Origin: Mercenaria mercenaria
Lineage: Eukaryota > Mollusca > Bivalvia > Venerida > Veneridae
Direction of reading: 5' to 3'
Length of the DNA: 64,000 bases
Assembly (NCBI RefSeq): GCF_021730395.1
Contig: NC_069365.1
Span: 23,472,001 to 23,536,000, forward strand
How positions within the stretch are numbered: position 1 is the stretch's first letter; the number at the start of each line of letters is the position of its first letter. Shown here piece after piece: positions 1-12,400 of this stretch. The notes beneath the pieces are model-generated. The model was given only the letters and a program-made list of their open reading frames with translations, had not been told where the DNA came from and did not search any database. The translations under genes were made by a program, and so were the position numbers.

Positions 1-257
1 CAGAAGTGGGTCACGTGCCTTCAAAAACTAGGTCATTAGGTCAATAATAGTAAAACCTTGGACCTCTCTAGAGGTCATATTTTTCAATGGATCTTCATGA
101 AAATTGGTCAGAATTTTTTATCTTGATGATATCTAGGTCACATGTGCTCAAAAACTAGGTCACTATGTCAAATAATAGAAATAACGACGTCGTACTCAGT
201 TCAACACTGGGTCATGTGGGGATAGGTGAGCGATTCAGGACCATCATGGTCCTCTTG
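1..257 (+). mobile_element. Helentron-like element, AGCTCACC family, 3' part
   Basis: The window opens inside the tandem-repeat body of this element. The 3' end is complete: the subterminal repeat GGTGAGCG, then a hairpin (GGACCA/TGGTCC stem around ATCA) and CTTG at 254-257, followed by TTT. The terminus matches those at 32812, 37231 and 56449. The 5' end lies outside the window. No protein is encoded. Confidence 0.75.
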
Positions 258-702
258 TTTTCTTCTAGTTTTACCTCTAGATGCCACTAAAGGGGATCAA
301 ATGGAATCATTTGAACAAACTAGAGAAAAGACCTTGCCATAATGTTGGTGTAATCTTAGCCAGAAGGCAGTTTCAGAGAAGGTTTAAGTAATAATGTTGA
401 TGGTGGATGATTGAACAGCCACCTAAACCAATAGTTCATCTGCACCTCCAATTCATTGAGCTATATTTTTAAATTGTTCAACTACTTTTTAAGGTGAACA
501 TTTGTAATGTAATGTAATTTGTCTGAAAAGTTAACCAGGGATTTGACTTTGATAGTGAGATAATGTAATATATAAATGCTTTTTCATGGTAACAATGGGC
601 ATTTCATAATTAAACATTAACCGTCCATATTAAGGTCTGTTGAGCTTTTAGTGATATTCAGCATGTTTTATGGAACACCTTTTGTTTGTATATAAGTTTA
701 TT
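258..702. other. unassigned intergenic sequence
   Basis: AT-rich sequence with no convincing exon, hairpin or repeat relation to the rest of the window. Confidence 0.4.
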
Positions 703-942
703 TATTGTCTCCACAATATAGGCGACTCCTCCAGAAGACTTTAGTAATGCCAATAGGAGGATAGTACAAGATACAGAAGACGCTCAAATTCCAGATGCTT
801 CCCTGATTCTTTAGCATGCCAGATGTAAAGCACCTATACACAGGACTCGTCCAATATTAGTAATTTTTAGTTGGAAAGCAGGGGCTCGAACTCGTGACCC
901 CTGGTTTCATAGTCAGTGTTCCGCTCTGAACACCAGTGTTGA
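703..942 (-). mobile_element. tRNA-derived SINE
   Basis: Read on the minus strand, a tRNA-like head with a good B box (GAGTTCGAGCC, around 890) is followed by about 180 bp of body and an A/T-rich tail (AATAAATAAA type, near 703-712). The stems cannot fold as a functional tRNA, so this is a SINE rather than a tRNA gene. No clear target duplication was found. Confidence 0.65.
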
Positions 943-1959
943 AGCCATAAAGAAGGCTAGGCTTTGCTTCTTATGCTTAAATAATGAATGACCCTTGCAT
1001 CTTGAAACTGTTACATTTTGTATCTGTTTTTGCCATAAACAAAAAATTGTCTAGTCAGCAAGTTTGTATATTTCTGGCGTTATCATAGATGTTTGAAATT
1101 TGCTCGATTCGTGAAAAAGTTTTCTGAAAAGGTTTGATAGGAACAATGCTATGAATTGTTTGAAAAGGTTGTATGCATGGAAGGGAACTCTTTTTATAAG
1201 ATTAAAGTGATACATCAAAAACAAGGCCTGAATAATGGGAAATCAGAATATTTTTCTTTGGAAAAAATACTATATATTTCAATTAAACAGCCTGGTTCAC
1301 CATACATTATTTTGGCATTTTCTTTTATGTATATAACATGTTTAATGAAGTAATTCCATAGTTTGGTTATACTCTTAGTTTGTTTTTACTCTGTTGATGG
1401 CAAATTTCCAAGTACCTCCAGGCATTATTTCAGGCAATGATGAGAGTCTTGGTAGAACCACCACCAACTTTCTGCATGCTAGTATGATGAATTTCTCAAC
1501 TGGTGTAATTTAACTTCTCAAGTGAGAGACAGAAACCCGCTGAAGGGAAATAAGTAATTAGAAATAAGCACTCAAGGAGGCCCTGAAATCAAACCTATTG
1601 TCTGGTAGTCAAAATGTGTAAAGTTATAGAAATATAAGAAGACACGCAGCGAATAATCAATTTCAAATATTTGAAACATTTTTATTTATACATAAAATTT
1701 GTCTTTACAATATATTTAAATAAATGTAACAATATACAAAATTGACATTGTTGTTTTTGTGTTATACAGAATGTACAAATAAGTCTGTGATGTGAGCTGC
1801 TACTAACTGGCATATCAATTTTGTTCAAACTAAAAAGTTCAATCATGGCGTCAATTATTTAACTCAGTAGAATGTCTGCTTGGCTGTAAAGACTGCATGG
1901 ACGATTAGAAAAATGTAGGCGAGACGGATGTCTTCAAGCCAAAGTTATATAACTGTCAT
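943..1959. other. unassigned intergenic sequence
   Basis: AT-rich. The longest open frame (65 codons near 1156) has no domain-like composition and no plausible splice context. Nothing recognised. Confidence 0.4.
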
Positions 1960-2640
1960 ACATTGAAAATTATAAGTATGAAATACATGTGACACAAACT
2001 TGTTTGCCCTTTATGTACATTTCTGACTAAATCAAAGGACATAACTTTGGTCTGACCGACAGAACTCTGGAACAAAACCCTATGTGCACAGCCTCGCATG
2101 CTGAGTAATATTCCTATCATGTTTCATGACTAAGTGAAATATGATTTTAAGATTCATGCAACACAAACTTATGCTCTAATGCATACTTTCAACTAAGTCA
2201 AGGGCCATAACTCTGGTCTGGCCATGTTAAATCTCAAACAAAACCCTAGGAAAACAACTTCATATATTATGCTATAGTGTTCTATAATCCTAGGTTAAAT
2301 ACTTTTTGAGATACATGCAATACAAACTTTTAGGCCCTACTTATGCATATTTTCAACTAAGTAAAGTGCTGTAACTAAATACCAGGTGCACAACTTCGCA
2401 TGCTTAACAACAATCCTGAGGTTCAACGACTGGTCAAATTATTTTTTTGATAGGTATGATACAAATTTGGATGTCATACTTTTGACTAAGTAAACTGCTA
2501 TGTAAGTCTGGTCCGGCTGTGTGAAATCCTATTTAAAAGACCAGGTGCACAACTTTTCATGCTGAATGACAATCCTGTAAGGTTTGACAGCTGGGTCAAA
2601 TATTTTTTTGAGATAAGAACAACACATACTTGGACAGACA
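1960..2640. repeat. decayed tandem repeat, 3-4 units of about 150-200 bp
   Basis: Four degenerate units share the blocks CAACTAAGTCAAGG, CATAACTCTGGTCTGG, CAGGTGCACAACTTC and GCATGCTGA. The composition resembles the internal arrays of the Helentron-like elements elsewhere in the window, but no termini are preserved. Probably the body of an old element of that class. Confidence 0.5.
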
Positions 2641-2793
2641 GATGGACAATAGCAACTCTATTATTCAAAGGGATGTTCACTGAAATTGTACTGACTGAAA
2701 AGCGGCCAGTGCAGATCAAGGTCAGCCTGCATGGATGTGTAGGCTGATCTTTGTCTGGCAGAATCACTTGCCGCTAGGGGGCTAAAGGTTAAT
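2640..2793 (-). mobile_element. short interspersed repeat, CTGGCGGCA family, copy 1
   Basis: On the minus strand it runs from CCCCTAGCGGCAAGTGATTC into GATCAGCC...GCAGGCTGA and TTCAGTGAACATCCCTTTGA. It is the same family as the plus-strand copies at 50959 and 62253. No coding capacity. The class (MITE or SINE-like) is not settled by the sequence. Confidence 0.6.
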
Positions 2794-3102
2794 GGCAATA
2801 ATTGTACAATATCTACAATACCATGTTCAATCACTGTTTAACAGAACTGTGAACTCTGTAAAGGTGAGCTAAAGTAAATGCAATTCAAAACTCTTGACTT
2901 ACTGAATCCGTCTAAATGTCTTGCTCATAAAATTGATATCAATAAGTACAGGCCCACTTATCTACTTAAATATACAAATGTATTCAAAAGCTTGATGCAG
3001 TGAACAAAATATAACCTAAAATGATGAATACAATAATCTACAATCACATACTCAATATATTACTACGCAGTAGGGACATTTTTTCGAGACCATTTCCATA
3101 CA
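2794..3102. other. unassigned intergenic sequence
   Basis: AT-rich spacer between two repeats. Nothing recognised. Confidence 0.4.
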
Positions 3103-3747
3103 CAAGAGCTGTCAGTGGACAGCGCGCTCGACTATTCTCAGTGCTTGATAGTATAAGCAATGAATAAAACTTTAACATTACAATAAGCATATTCTTAGTC
3201 GAAAAGGAGCCATAATTCAGTCAAAATTCTTGACAGAGTTGCCTCCTCCTTTTTACAGACTGGGGTCATGATGGTAAACAAGTATGCAAATTATGAAAGC
3301 AATATCTCAATGGACTTTGTAAATATTTGGGGTGGTACGCAAACTTTAACATTTATTCTAAGTCGAAAAGGGGCCATAATTCAGTCAAAATGCTTGATAG
3401 AGTTGCCTTCCCTATTTTACAGACTGGGGTCATGATGGTAAACAAGTATGCAAAATATCAAAGCAATATCTCAATGGACTTTGAAAATATTTGGGGTGGT
3501 ACGCAAACTTTAACATTTATCCTAAGTCAAAAAGGGGCCATAATTCAGTCAGAATGCTTGATAGAGTTGCCTCCTCCTTTTTACAGACTTGGGTCATGAT
3601 GGTAAACAAGTATGCAAAATATGATAGCAATATGTCGATGGACTTTGAAAATATTTGGGGTGGTACGCAAACTTTAACATTTGTGTGACGCTCACGCCGA
3701 CCCGGGGCGAGTAGGATAGCTCCCCTATTCTTCGAATAGTTTAGCTA
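3103..3747 (-). mobile_element. Helentron-like element, TTGACTATT family, minus-strand copy
   Basis: On the minus strand the 5' end reads AGCTAAACTATTCGAAGAATAG (subterminal repeat plus hairpin) near 3747. The 3' end reads AATAGTCGAGCG, a hairpin CTGTCCACTGACAG, then CTCTTG at 3103. About 3.5 monomers of roughly 164 bp fill the body; each carries AGTCGAAAAGGGGCC and GGGTCATGATGG blocks. The same termini occur on the plus strand at 24561-24948, so the boundaries are supported by two copies. Non-coding; the short open frames here are repeats of each other. Confidence 0.7.
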
Positions 3748-4556
3748 CTAATGACACTGTTACAGAGATACCGGTCATCACTGTAGACACAAAAATTTAA
3801 CATTGCTTTTAGTTTTAGCATTGTATGCATACATGCTGGACTAAACAAAGTTTTTTTTTAAACCTGCTGTTTAAATCATTTGTTACAGAATCATTCCTCT
3901 GCAGTGAGCTCCTGCTTGAGAAGCCAGCTTCATGGTAAGGTAGGTAAAATTTCAATCATAACAGATTTCAATAAATTTGCCAGGATTTACTTAGACACTG
4001 ACAATTAGTTTCTCTGCAGCAGTGCAGAAAGGATGCCATTCAACAGCTCAATTGAACTAAACAATACAAGTCATCACTTCAGGAACCTAAATTCACTACA
4101 GTCTTTAAAAGAACTTATTCCAGGCCTTTATCCTAATTTTTGTAGAAGTTTCAAAGAACTGTGGTTATCATATGTATCATAGAATAATGAGGTTATTACA
4201 AATTTCTAGGACAATCAATCTAAAGGGAGATTCACTTGACGTGAATAAGGAAGCGGAGTACAGCAGTTGAACTAAAGTTAATTATACCATTTTTAAAGTT
4301 ACTAAATTTTAGTTTTAAATTCAGCATTACATTTCACTTCTTTAAAAAATTCTTGAGTACATCTGACTTTCATAGAAAAAAGAACAGCATTAACATATAT
4401 ACCGGTATGATGTGGCTGAAAGACTTATTATTATACAAGCATATTTTCACAATGTTCATAGACCATGTTTATCCTATAAAAACTTTCAGTCGACTTAAAC
4501 AGAGAAAATGGTGTTAGCAACAGCTGTTACAAAACAGGACATTTTATTTGTACATA
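3748..4556. other. unassigned intergenic sequence
   Basis: AT-rich, with no open frame or repeat family that I recognise. Confidence 0.4.
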
Positions 4557-4741
4557 CTGTAAAATCATCTGTTTTGTAGGGGACTAATTTTTGTTGATTT
4601 CATGTTTTTAATGAAAAAAAATATACAATTTCCATTTATTTTATCACCAAAAGATGAAATCCATAAATTCTTACCTTTATTAAATAGCAATTTTGTTCAA
4701 AACCATAAAAAAGCATGCCACAAAATTAAATGACTTTACAG
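4557..4741. mobile_element. TA-flanked MITE, 185 bp
   Basis: Terminal inverted repeats CTGTAAAATCAT and CTGTAAAGTCAT (minus) are flanked by TA on both sides (4555-4556 and 4742-4743). This is the usual signature of a Tc1/mariner-type MITE. The interior is AT-rich and non-coding. Confidence 0.6.
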
Positions 4742-4743
4742 TA

Positions 4744-6107
4744 TGTATTTACATCACTGTAACGATAAACAATCTATCCAAAAATCATCTTTACCTTTAA
4801 GCTCACAATGTCTCCCTTTAAACTGAGCAACACAAATGTTGTAAAAGCAAAAAAAGAGTAGTTTTTAGAATTTTGGACTAACTCTGAATATGTGACTAGA
4901 ATTTTGCATAATTTCATTAATTCTAATATTATTATTTCTTGTCATCTTGTTTTAAATCAGTCTGTTTAAAAGCTTACTACACACAGTTGTGCTGAAATCT
5001 TTCAACATATTCATTTCCACCATGTTTGGCAAAGAATGTATATATTAGGCATAGGAAATAGAGATCAATATAATTGCACCTTTACTAATCCTACCAGGTG
5101 TTCTGTATTACAAAAGTGGATCTATTGTGACATTTTGATACAAGCAAAACTGTATTATCTGCGCTATTATTTACCTACTGGTACTTCATTTTATTATTGG
5201 CTTGTTAAAAGTTAATTTTTTACCATATGTAAGTTGACAGAATCATAGGAACCATGTCTTGAGGGGTAAATCAAACACAAATGAATAAATCCTTAATGAT
5301 TTTGTTGTGCAAAAAAGTATGATATTGTGTCTGAAAGAGTTTTCATTTTCCACTCAGTTGTGTAATTGCAAGGGAAGTAAACTAATAGATATCTACTTAT
5401 AAGTACTAGCCCAAGGCAAGAGTTGTCATTCTTTGTGGATCACAACTTTAAATTAAAAATTAAAACTTCTGTTATTGATATTAACAAAACTATCGTAAAC
5501 TTCACATTTGTGAAATCATTTTTGGTTATTTCAAGGACTTGGAAATTAATTTCTAGACTTTATTTAATGTAATACTATCATTGAAAATTTTAGGGTCTAT
5601 CTCTATATATATGGCACAAAAAAATTATAAAGGGAGTATTGGTAAAAATAAGAATGCTGATTTTCTCCATTATTTCAAAAGGGTTGCAATGGTTGACTCC
5701 CTTATGCGCTACATATATCTGGTATTTTATTAGGATATCTTGCAAAAATCAAGGCATTGTTAGGATTTGTACCACTGGTTACTTTCATATTACATATATT
5801 TTACAGATATTTGGTAGAAAATATTTTTTGCCAATTAAAAATGTGTGAGCAAGTTGCTATAATGTTCACCAGTATGTTCACATTCTTCTTCAAGGAGCTT
5901 AAACCTTTCCAGAAAACACTTTGGGAAATAAGAAAAATCAATACATAGGTTGTCTATGATAAAACCTGAGCCTGCAGAAAAAAAACATATTAACTAATTA
6001 TAGTAACACAAAGTAACAGTTCCTAAAGTTAAAATGACATCAAAAGACAAGTATCAACCATAAAATGTAATGACATCAACTCTATGTACAGTCACTGAAT
6101 CATAATT
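4744..6107. other. unassigned sequence 3' of VMA21
   Basis: AT-rich, no recognisable exon or repeat. It lies downstream of the VMA21 stop on the minus strand, and part may be 3' UTR. I could not place a polyadenylation signal with confidence. Confidence 0.35.
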
Positions 6108-6344
6108 TGAGCCGTGCCATGGGAAAACCAACATAGTGGCTTTGCGACCAGCATGGATCCAGACCAGCCTGCGCATCTGCGCAGTCTGGTCAGGATCCAT
6201 GCTGTTCGCTTTCAAAGCCTATTACAATTAGAGAAACGGTTAGTGAACAGCATGGATCCTGACCAGACTGCGCGGATGCGCAGGCTGGTCTGGATCCATG
6301 CTGGTCACAAAGCCACTATGTTGGTTTTCCCATGGCACGGCTCA
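6108..6344. mobile_element. fold-back MITE, 237 bp, copy 1
   Basis: Almost the whole element is one inverted repeat with arms of about 100 bp. It opens TGAGCCGTGCCATGGGAAAA and closes with the complement, TTTTCCCATGGCACGGCTCA, around a short AT-rich loop near 6215-6245. Copies of identical design lie at 35226-35462 (also 237 bp) and 51981-52118 (shortened). The open frames across it only reflect the palindrome. No consistent target duplication was found. Confidence 0.8.
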
Positions 6345-6458
6345 TTTATCCATATATCTACAGAAGACTGTATACAAGCTAAAATTGCTCTGATGAGATG
6401 CCAGTATAATACAGGAATGAATTGAACCCATGATTGTATGCCTATAACACATTGTGTG

Positions 6459-9400
6459 TTAGTCCACTTTAGGTGTTGAACTTGTTTCTTCTGTAAATGC
6501 TTTGTAAACAAACATTCCAAGTATTATATGTACTGTTGCTATGGCTACAAATGCTGCATAGAAGTAACTGTCCTGACTGCTCATACCAAAAAATACTGAA
6601 ATAGAAAGAAAAGATTGAATATAAAGTGTAATGCTGATATCTAAAGGCACTCACCCCAAGATTGTACAACAAAAAACAAGGCAGTCTGAAAGACAGCTAA
6701 ATCCCCCGCCACTGCTATGGATAGTGAAAGGGTAAACCTTTGATTTTAGCTGTGACCTTGACCTTGAACTGACATGGCTGACTCATGAAATTTGCACAAC
6801 GTCTTGATGAGGTGATCATTTGACCCAAGTTTCATGAAAATCCTTCAAGGGGTTTAAGAGATACAGAGCTGAAACCTTTGACCTTCAGTTGTGACCTTGA
6901 CCTTGAGTTGACATGGCTGACTCATGAGTTCTTGATGAGGTGATCATTTGACCCAAGTTTGATGAAAATCCTTCAAGGGGTTTAGGAGAAACAGAGTGGA
7001 CACAAAATGGAAGGCTCAAACCTGTGACCTTGACCTTGAGCTGGCATGGTTGACTCATAATTTCTGCACAACGTTTTGATGAGGTAATCATTTTACCCAA
7101 GTTTTATAAAATTCCTTCAAGGGGTTTAGGAGATATAGAGCGGACACGAAATGGAAGGCTCAAACCTTTGACCCTAAGTTGTGACCTTGACCTTGAGCCG
7201 GCATGACTGACTCATGGGTTCTGCACATCGTCTTGTTGAGGTGATCATTTGACCCAAGTTTGATAAAATTCCTTCAAGGGGTTTAGGAGATATAGAGCGG
7301 ACACAAAATGGAAGGCTCAAACCTTTGACCTTGAGTTGTGACCTTGACCTTGAGCCGACAAGGCTGACCTATGGGTTCTGCACATCGTCTTGATGAGGTG
7401 ATCATTTGACCCAAGTTTCATGAAAATCCTTCAAGGAGTTTAGAAGATATAGAGCGGACACAAAATGGATGGTACAAAACCTTTGACCTTGAGTTGTGAC
7501 CTTGACCTTGAGCCGGCATGGCTGACTCATGGGTTCTGCACATCGTCTTGATGAGGTGATCATTTGACCCAAGTTTTATAATATTCCTTCAAGGGGTTTA
7601 TGAGATATAGAGCGGACACAAAATGGCAAGCTCAAACCTTTGACCTTGAGTTGTGACCTTGACCTTGAACCGACAAGGCTGACTCATGGGTTCTGCACAT
7701 CGTCTTGATGAGGTGATCATTTGACCCAAGTTTCATGAAAATCCTTCAAGGGGTTTAGGAGATATGGGCCGGACACGATTTTGTTACGGACGGAAGGACG
7801 GAAGGGAAGGACACGGAAGGACAGACGGACGCAGACCATTCCTATAATCCCTCCGCAACGGCGGGGGATTAAAAACAAGAGCTGTCACAGGAGACAGCAC
7901 GCTCAACTATTTCAATGCTGGATAGTGAAAATAGGCACATCTGAGGAAACTGGAGCTGTCACTAGAGTGTTTAATGACTCCAATGATGGATGAAGATATT
8001 GCACAATAGCTCGAGTCTTGTGTCAAAATTATTAAGTAACAAGAGGGCCAAGATGGCCCTAGGTCACTCACCAAAGAAACACACCATAACAGTGTAAACA
8101 TGTTTGACCAAGTTATTTCATGGAAACAAATATTCTGACCAATTTTCATTAAGATTGGACCAAAAATGTAGTCTCTTAAGTGTAAACAAGTATTTTCTTC
8201 AATTTGACCTAGTGACCTAGTTTTTGAGCAAACATGACCTATATTCGAACTTGACCTAGATTTTATCAAGGCAATCATTCTGACTAAATTTCATCAACCT
8301 CAATTGAAAAATACAGCCTCTATCGCATACAAAACGTTTTTCTTTGATTTGTCCTAGCAACCTAGTTTTTGAACCCAGATGACCCATATTCAAATCTGGC
8401 CTTAATTTCATCAAGGCTCTCATTCTGACCAAATTTCATGAAAATCAATTAAAAAATACAGTCTCTACTGCATACACAAGGTTTTTCTTTGATATGATCT
8501 AGTGACCTAGTTTTTGCCCACAGATGACCCATATTCTAACTTGACCTAGATTTCATCAAGGCAATCATTCTGACTAAATTTTATGAACACCCAGTGTAAA
8601 ATGCAGCCCCTTTTGTGTACACAAGGTTTTTCTTCAATTTGACCTGGTGACCTAGTTTTTGATCCTAGATGACCCATATTCAAACTCCACCTAGATTTCA
8701 TAAATGATTAAATTTCATGAAGATCCTATGTAAAATGCAGCCCCTATTGCATACACAAGTTTTTTCTTTGATTTGACATAGTGACCTAGTTTTTGATCCT
8801 TGATGACCCATATTCGAATTTGACCTACATTTTATCAAGGCAATCATTCTGACTAAAATTCATGAACATCAATTGAAAAATACAGCCTCTATCACATGCA
8901 CAAGGTTTTTCTTTTATTTGACCTAGTAACCTAGTTTTTGAACCAAGATGACCCATTTTCAATCTCGACCTATATTTCATCAAGGTAATCATTCTGACAA
9001 AATTTCATGAAGATCAGTTGAAAATTACAGCCTCTATCGCATACACAAGCCAAATGTCGACAGTTGACAGACAACAGACAGACAGACGCCGGACATCGAC
9101 CGATCACAAAAACTCATCTGAGCATTGCTCAGGTGAGCTTAAAAGGGCTTTTGCTCTGGATTCAACAACATTTCACTGCTAGCAATTGAATGCACTAAAG
9201 ACGCACCTCCTGAATCTAAACTACTTTCATATACCACAGTATAAACTTTGAAACATTGACATTAATTTACATCATTCATTTGGGGTACTGCTGGAGGGCT
9301 GTCCCCTCCTCTCCCCAACCCCAACCCCACAATGCAGGGGGAAAATTTTCAATATGGGGATCATAAAATGCATTTTTACTACTTCTGATATGAAAAAAAA

Positions 9401-12400
9401 GTAGGAGTAATAGGAGGTTTTATAGAAAAGTAGGGAAAAATTGCTCTTTCAAAAAAGTAGGAAAGGTAGGAACGCTGGAAAGCCAATGAACAGCATTACA
9501 GCATTACTCTGAGACTTTTTCAAGCCCAACATCAGGCAAGCAGACAATCATGAACTATTTACTAGCTGGTGACTCAACAACTGCTCTCTTTTAAGAAACA
9601 AGACCCACCTCTGATAAGACTTGAACCTTCAATCTCCTGATTGCGAGACAGGCGCCTTAACCATTAGGCCGCTGCAGCTCTATACAGTCAGCAAAACTTT
9701 GCATTACTAGATTTTTATTATACAAGATTTTTTTTCACCTTTTTCATGATAAACATGGTCAGAGGTGCTTTAAAAAGCACAAAGGCAGCCACTCTGGGTG
9801 GCAAATTCATCCTCTACTAATAGAGAAACAGAGCAATCTGATCAGAGGGACAGAGCAAGAGAAAGCCCCCAAAATAGAGAGAGGTCTTTTAGATACAGGT
9901 ATGTCTTGCTTACTTAGCCTAGCTCTTTGCAAATTGACAGTATGGTTCTTTAATGTGCCCAGTGTATGCAAATTTATATAAGTCTTTGCTGGAAACCAGT
10001 ACTGGCCACTTAGTTAGGTTGGAGACACTAAAGAGCATCTCAGAAATTTCCAGTGCCTGGACCAGATTTGAACCCCGGACACTGGATGGACAGTGAGGTG
10101 TGCTACCACTAGACCACAGGGCATATATTAGAGTTGGTCCAAATTATTAATTTAAACCTGATTCTACATTAAAGTGTCAGAGTTTTATTCCCACAGTCCA
10201 AGAAATTAATGACTGCCCCTGGCATGAGGAGCAAATTCTTAACAGTGGCTTCATATTATTACATAGAAGCCAATTATTATTGGCTGCTAGAAAAAAATAC
10301 CTCAGATAACTGTTCAAAGAAATATCTTTTACATTTTAACTATGATATATTTAATAAACAGTTCATACAAGTACCTTCAAATAACATTCTTTTACTAAAG
10401 AAATATAGAAATACTGGGAAAAACAACATTGCTAGACTGAACAGTATCATTGTCTTCATCACCCCATCTTCCCTCTCTCGTCCACCCATCATCCTGTAAG
10501 ATAACAAGAGCAAAGTCATACATTATACAAATGAAAACAATCTGCCTGTTCTGTCTTTCATATCATACATTCCTGCCAACAACAGGCAGTGTTGTTTTTT
10601 TCTAGCCAATTTGGGGCCGAAATAGGGCCCCAATCCCAATGGAAAATAGTATGTTTTTTCCCCAATTTTAAGGCTAAAATTCCCAAAGTTAATTATATTT
10701 TCTTTTTTTCCAACTTTTTCAAACAAGACTAAAACTATAAACATTTAAAACACAGTCAGTTTGCTAAATTAATGCATAATGATAAATTATGGCCATTTTC
10801 TCTCTTAAATGTTTTACAGAAGATATCAGTTTTAACAATTCCCAAATTAGGCATTTTCCGACACATTTTTCCTAGTTGTAAAGGCCCCGGCCCCATTCCC
10901 AAATTGGTGATAAAAAACACTGACAGGCCTACAGCACTCCAGTGAAAATACGTACAGATACAAAGCTTTTGACCCAAAACAAACCCAGAAAGCCTTCTCC
11001 AGGCTTATAACTTTCAAGCCAACTGATGACCACGACAACAGGCTGGTGCAGTCGAGTCCAGCAAGTTCTAGTCAAATAAATGTACCACATGTTCTAGCTA
11101 TATTTTATAACTACAGGTCACAGTTAAGTGTTCTTATAGCCAACTTGTAGAATACTGCGTTAAAATAATTTATTTTTGGATTGGGAAGTGGCCGATTATT
11201 GGTATCTGTTATATTAGGATGAAAAGCAATGGTCGATGTTAATATCCTACTTTCGTTTTCAATCTACCTCAAACCGCGGTGAGTAAATGTTTATGATGTT
11301 TCACAGGGGTGTCAGCTCTTTCACTCCAAAGTCTTTTCACTCCCAAGTCTTTTCCTCCCCTGACTATTCACTCCCATTTTCTTTAAAGAGGTGACTTTTC
11401 ACTCCCATTTTTATTTTGTTCTCTAGAAATTATGTTTTAATTATTGGGAGGTCAATAAAAATTAATGGTTTTGAAAATTTTAATGTTTTATGTATTTTTT
11501 TTATAATGCAGATTATATATACTGAGTATTGTGAAAATGTGTAGGATTATTTTTTTCTGAGAGGGGTACTGTAAAGATAATCCAAAATATACTTTGGAAA
11601 TATTAATGAAGTTTTTATTTTTTTATATATATTATTGACTGTGTTATGATTAATAAGTTCTGAAAATGCAAGTTTAATTATTAATATTCTGAAAATGCAA
11701 GTTTACTTTGTTTTGAGTATTTTCAGTATAAAGAGGATATTGAAAAAGAGAGAGTATATTAAGAAAATACCTATTTAATAAAACTTAACTGTGATGGCCT
11801 AAATATGTAATTTAAACTGCTGAGAACTTTTGGGTTTGCATTTATTGAAATGGACTAATAGAAACTATAAATAGAGACTAAAAATGTAACTGGAAAACAT
11901 TCTAACAAAATTCATACTTCACTGTATCAAAAGAAAAAAAAGAAAACTTTTGATTTTTATGTGTGTATTTTTTTAGTCCTTTGGTCAAAATTTTCATAAG
12001 TCATTATAGCATTGTGTTTGATAAATTTTTAAATTGTAATAACATTACCTTATACCTTGTGAAATAATTTGTGAAACATCTTTGATATTCCGTATACTTA
12101 AAAGCTACCAATTATCTCATCACCATGAGATGTAACCTCCTTGATTAGTTGTATATTAACAAAGTTATCAATTATCACTTGTGTTTGTTTAACACTCCTC
12201 GATTGAAAGTTGCTACCCTAATCATCACCTTTCAGATCAATATCATATAGAAATTGCTAACCGATACTTCTCATGTCTTTAAAGTTAAAATTCATCATAA
12301 GATAACACAACATAACATAATTTAGGTTAGGTTAATTAATTATTGCTTGTATGTTCATTAGCTGGATTATATTTAGAGACAACAAAACTGAATAATTTAT

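Noticed and set aside
6114-6425. 103-codon plus-strand frame rich in MDPDQ-type repeats
   Set aside because: It is read across the fold-back MITE. The same peptide appears at the other copy (35271), so it reflects the palindrome rather than a gene.
9600-9686. Possible tRNA gene (also 28940 and 43726)
   Set aside because: A and B boxes are present but the acceptor and anticodon stems do not pair and repeat-family bodies follow; these are SINE heads.
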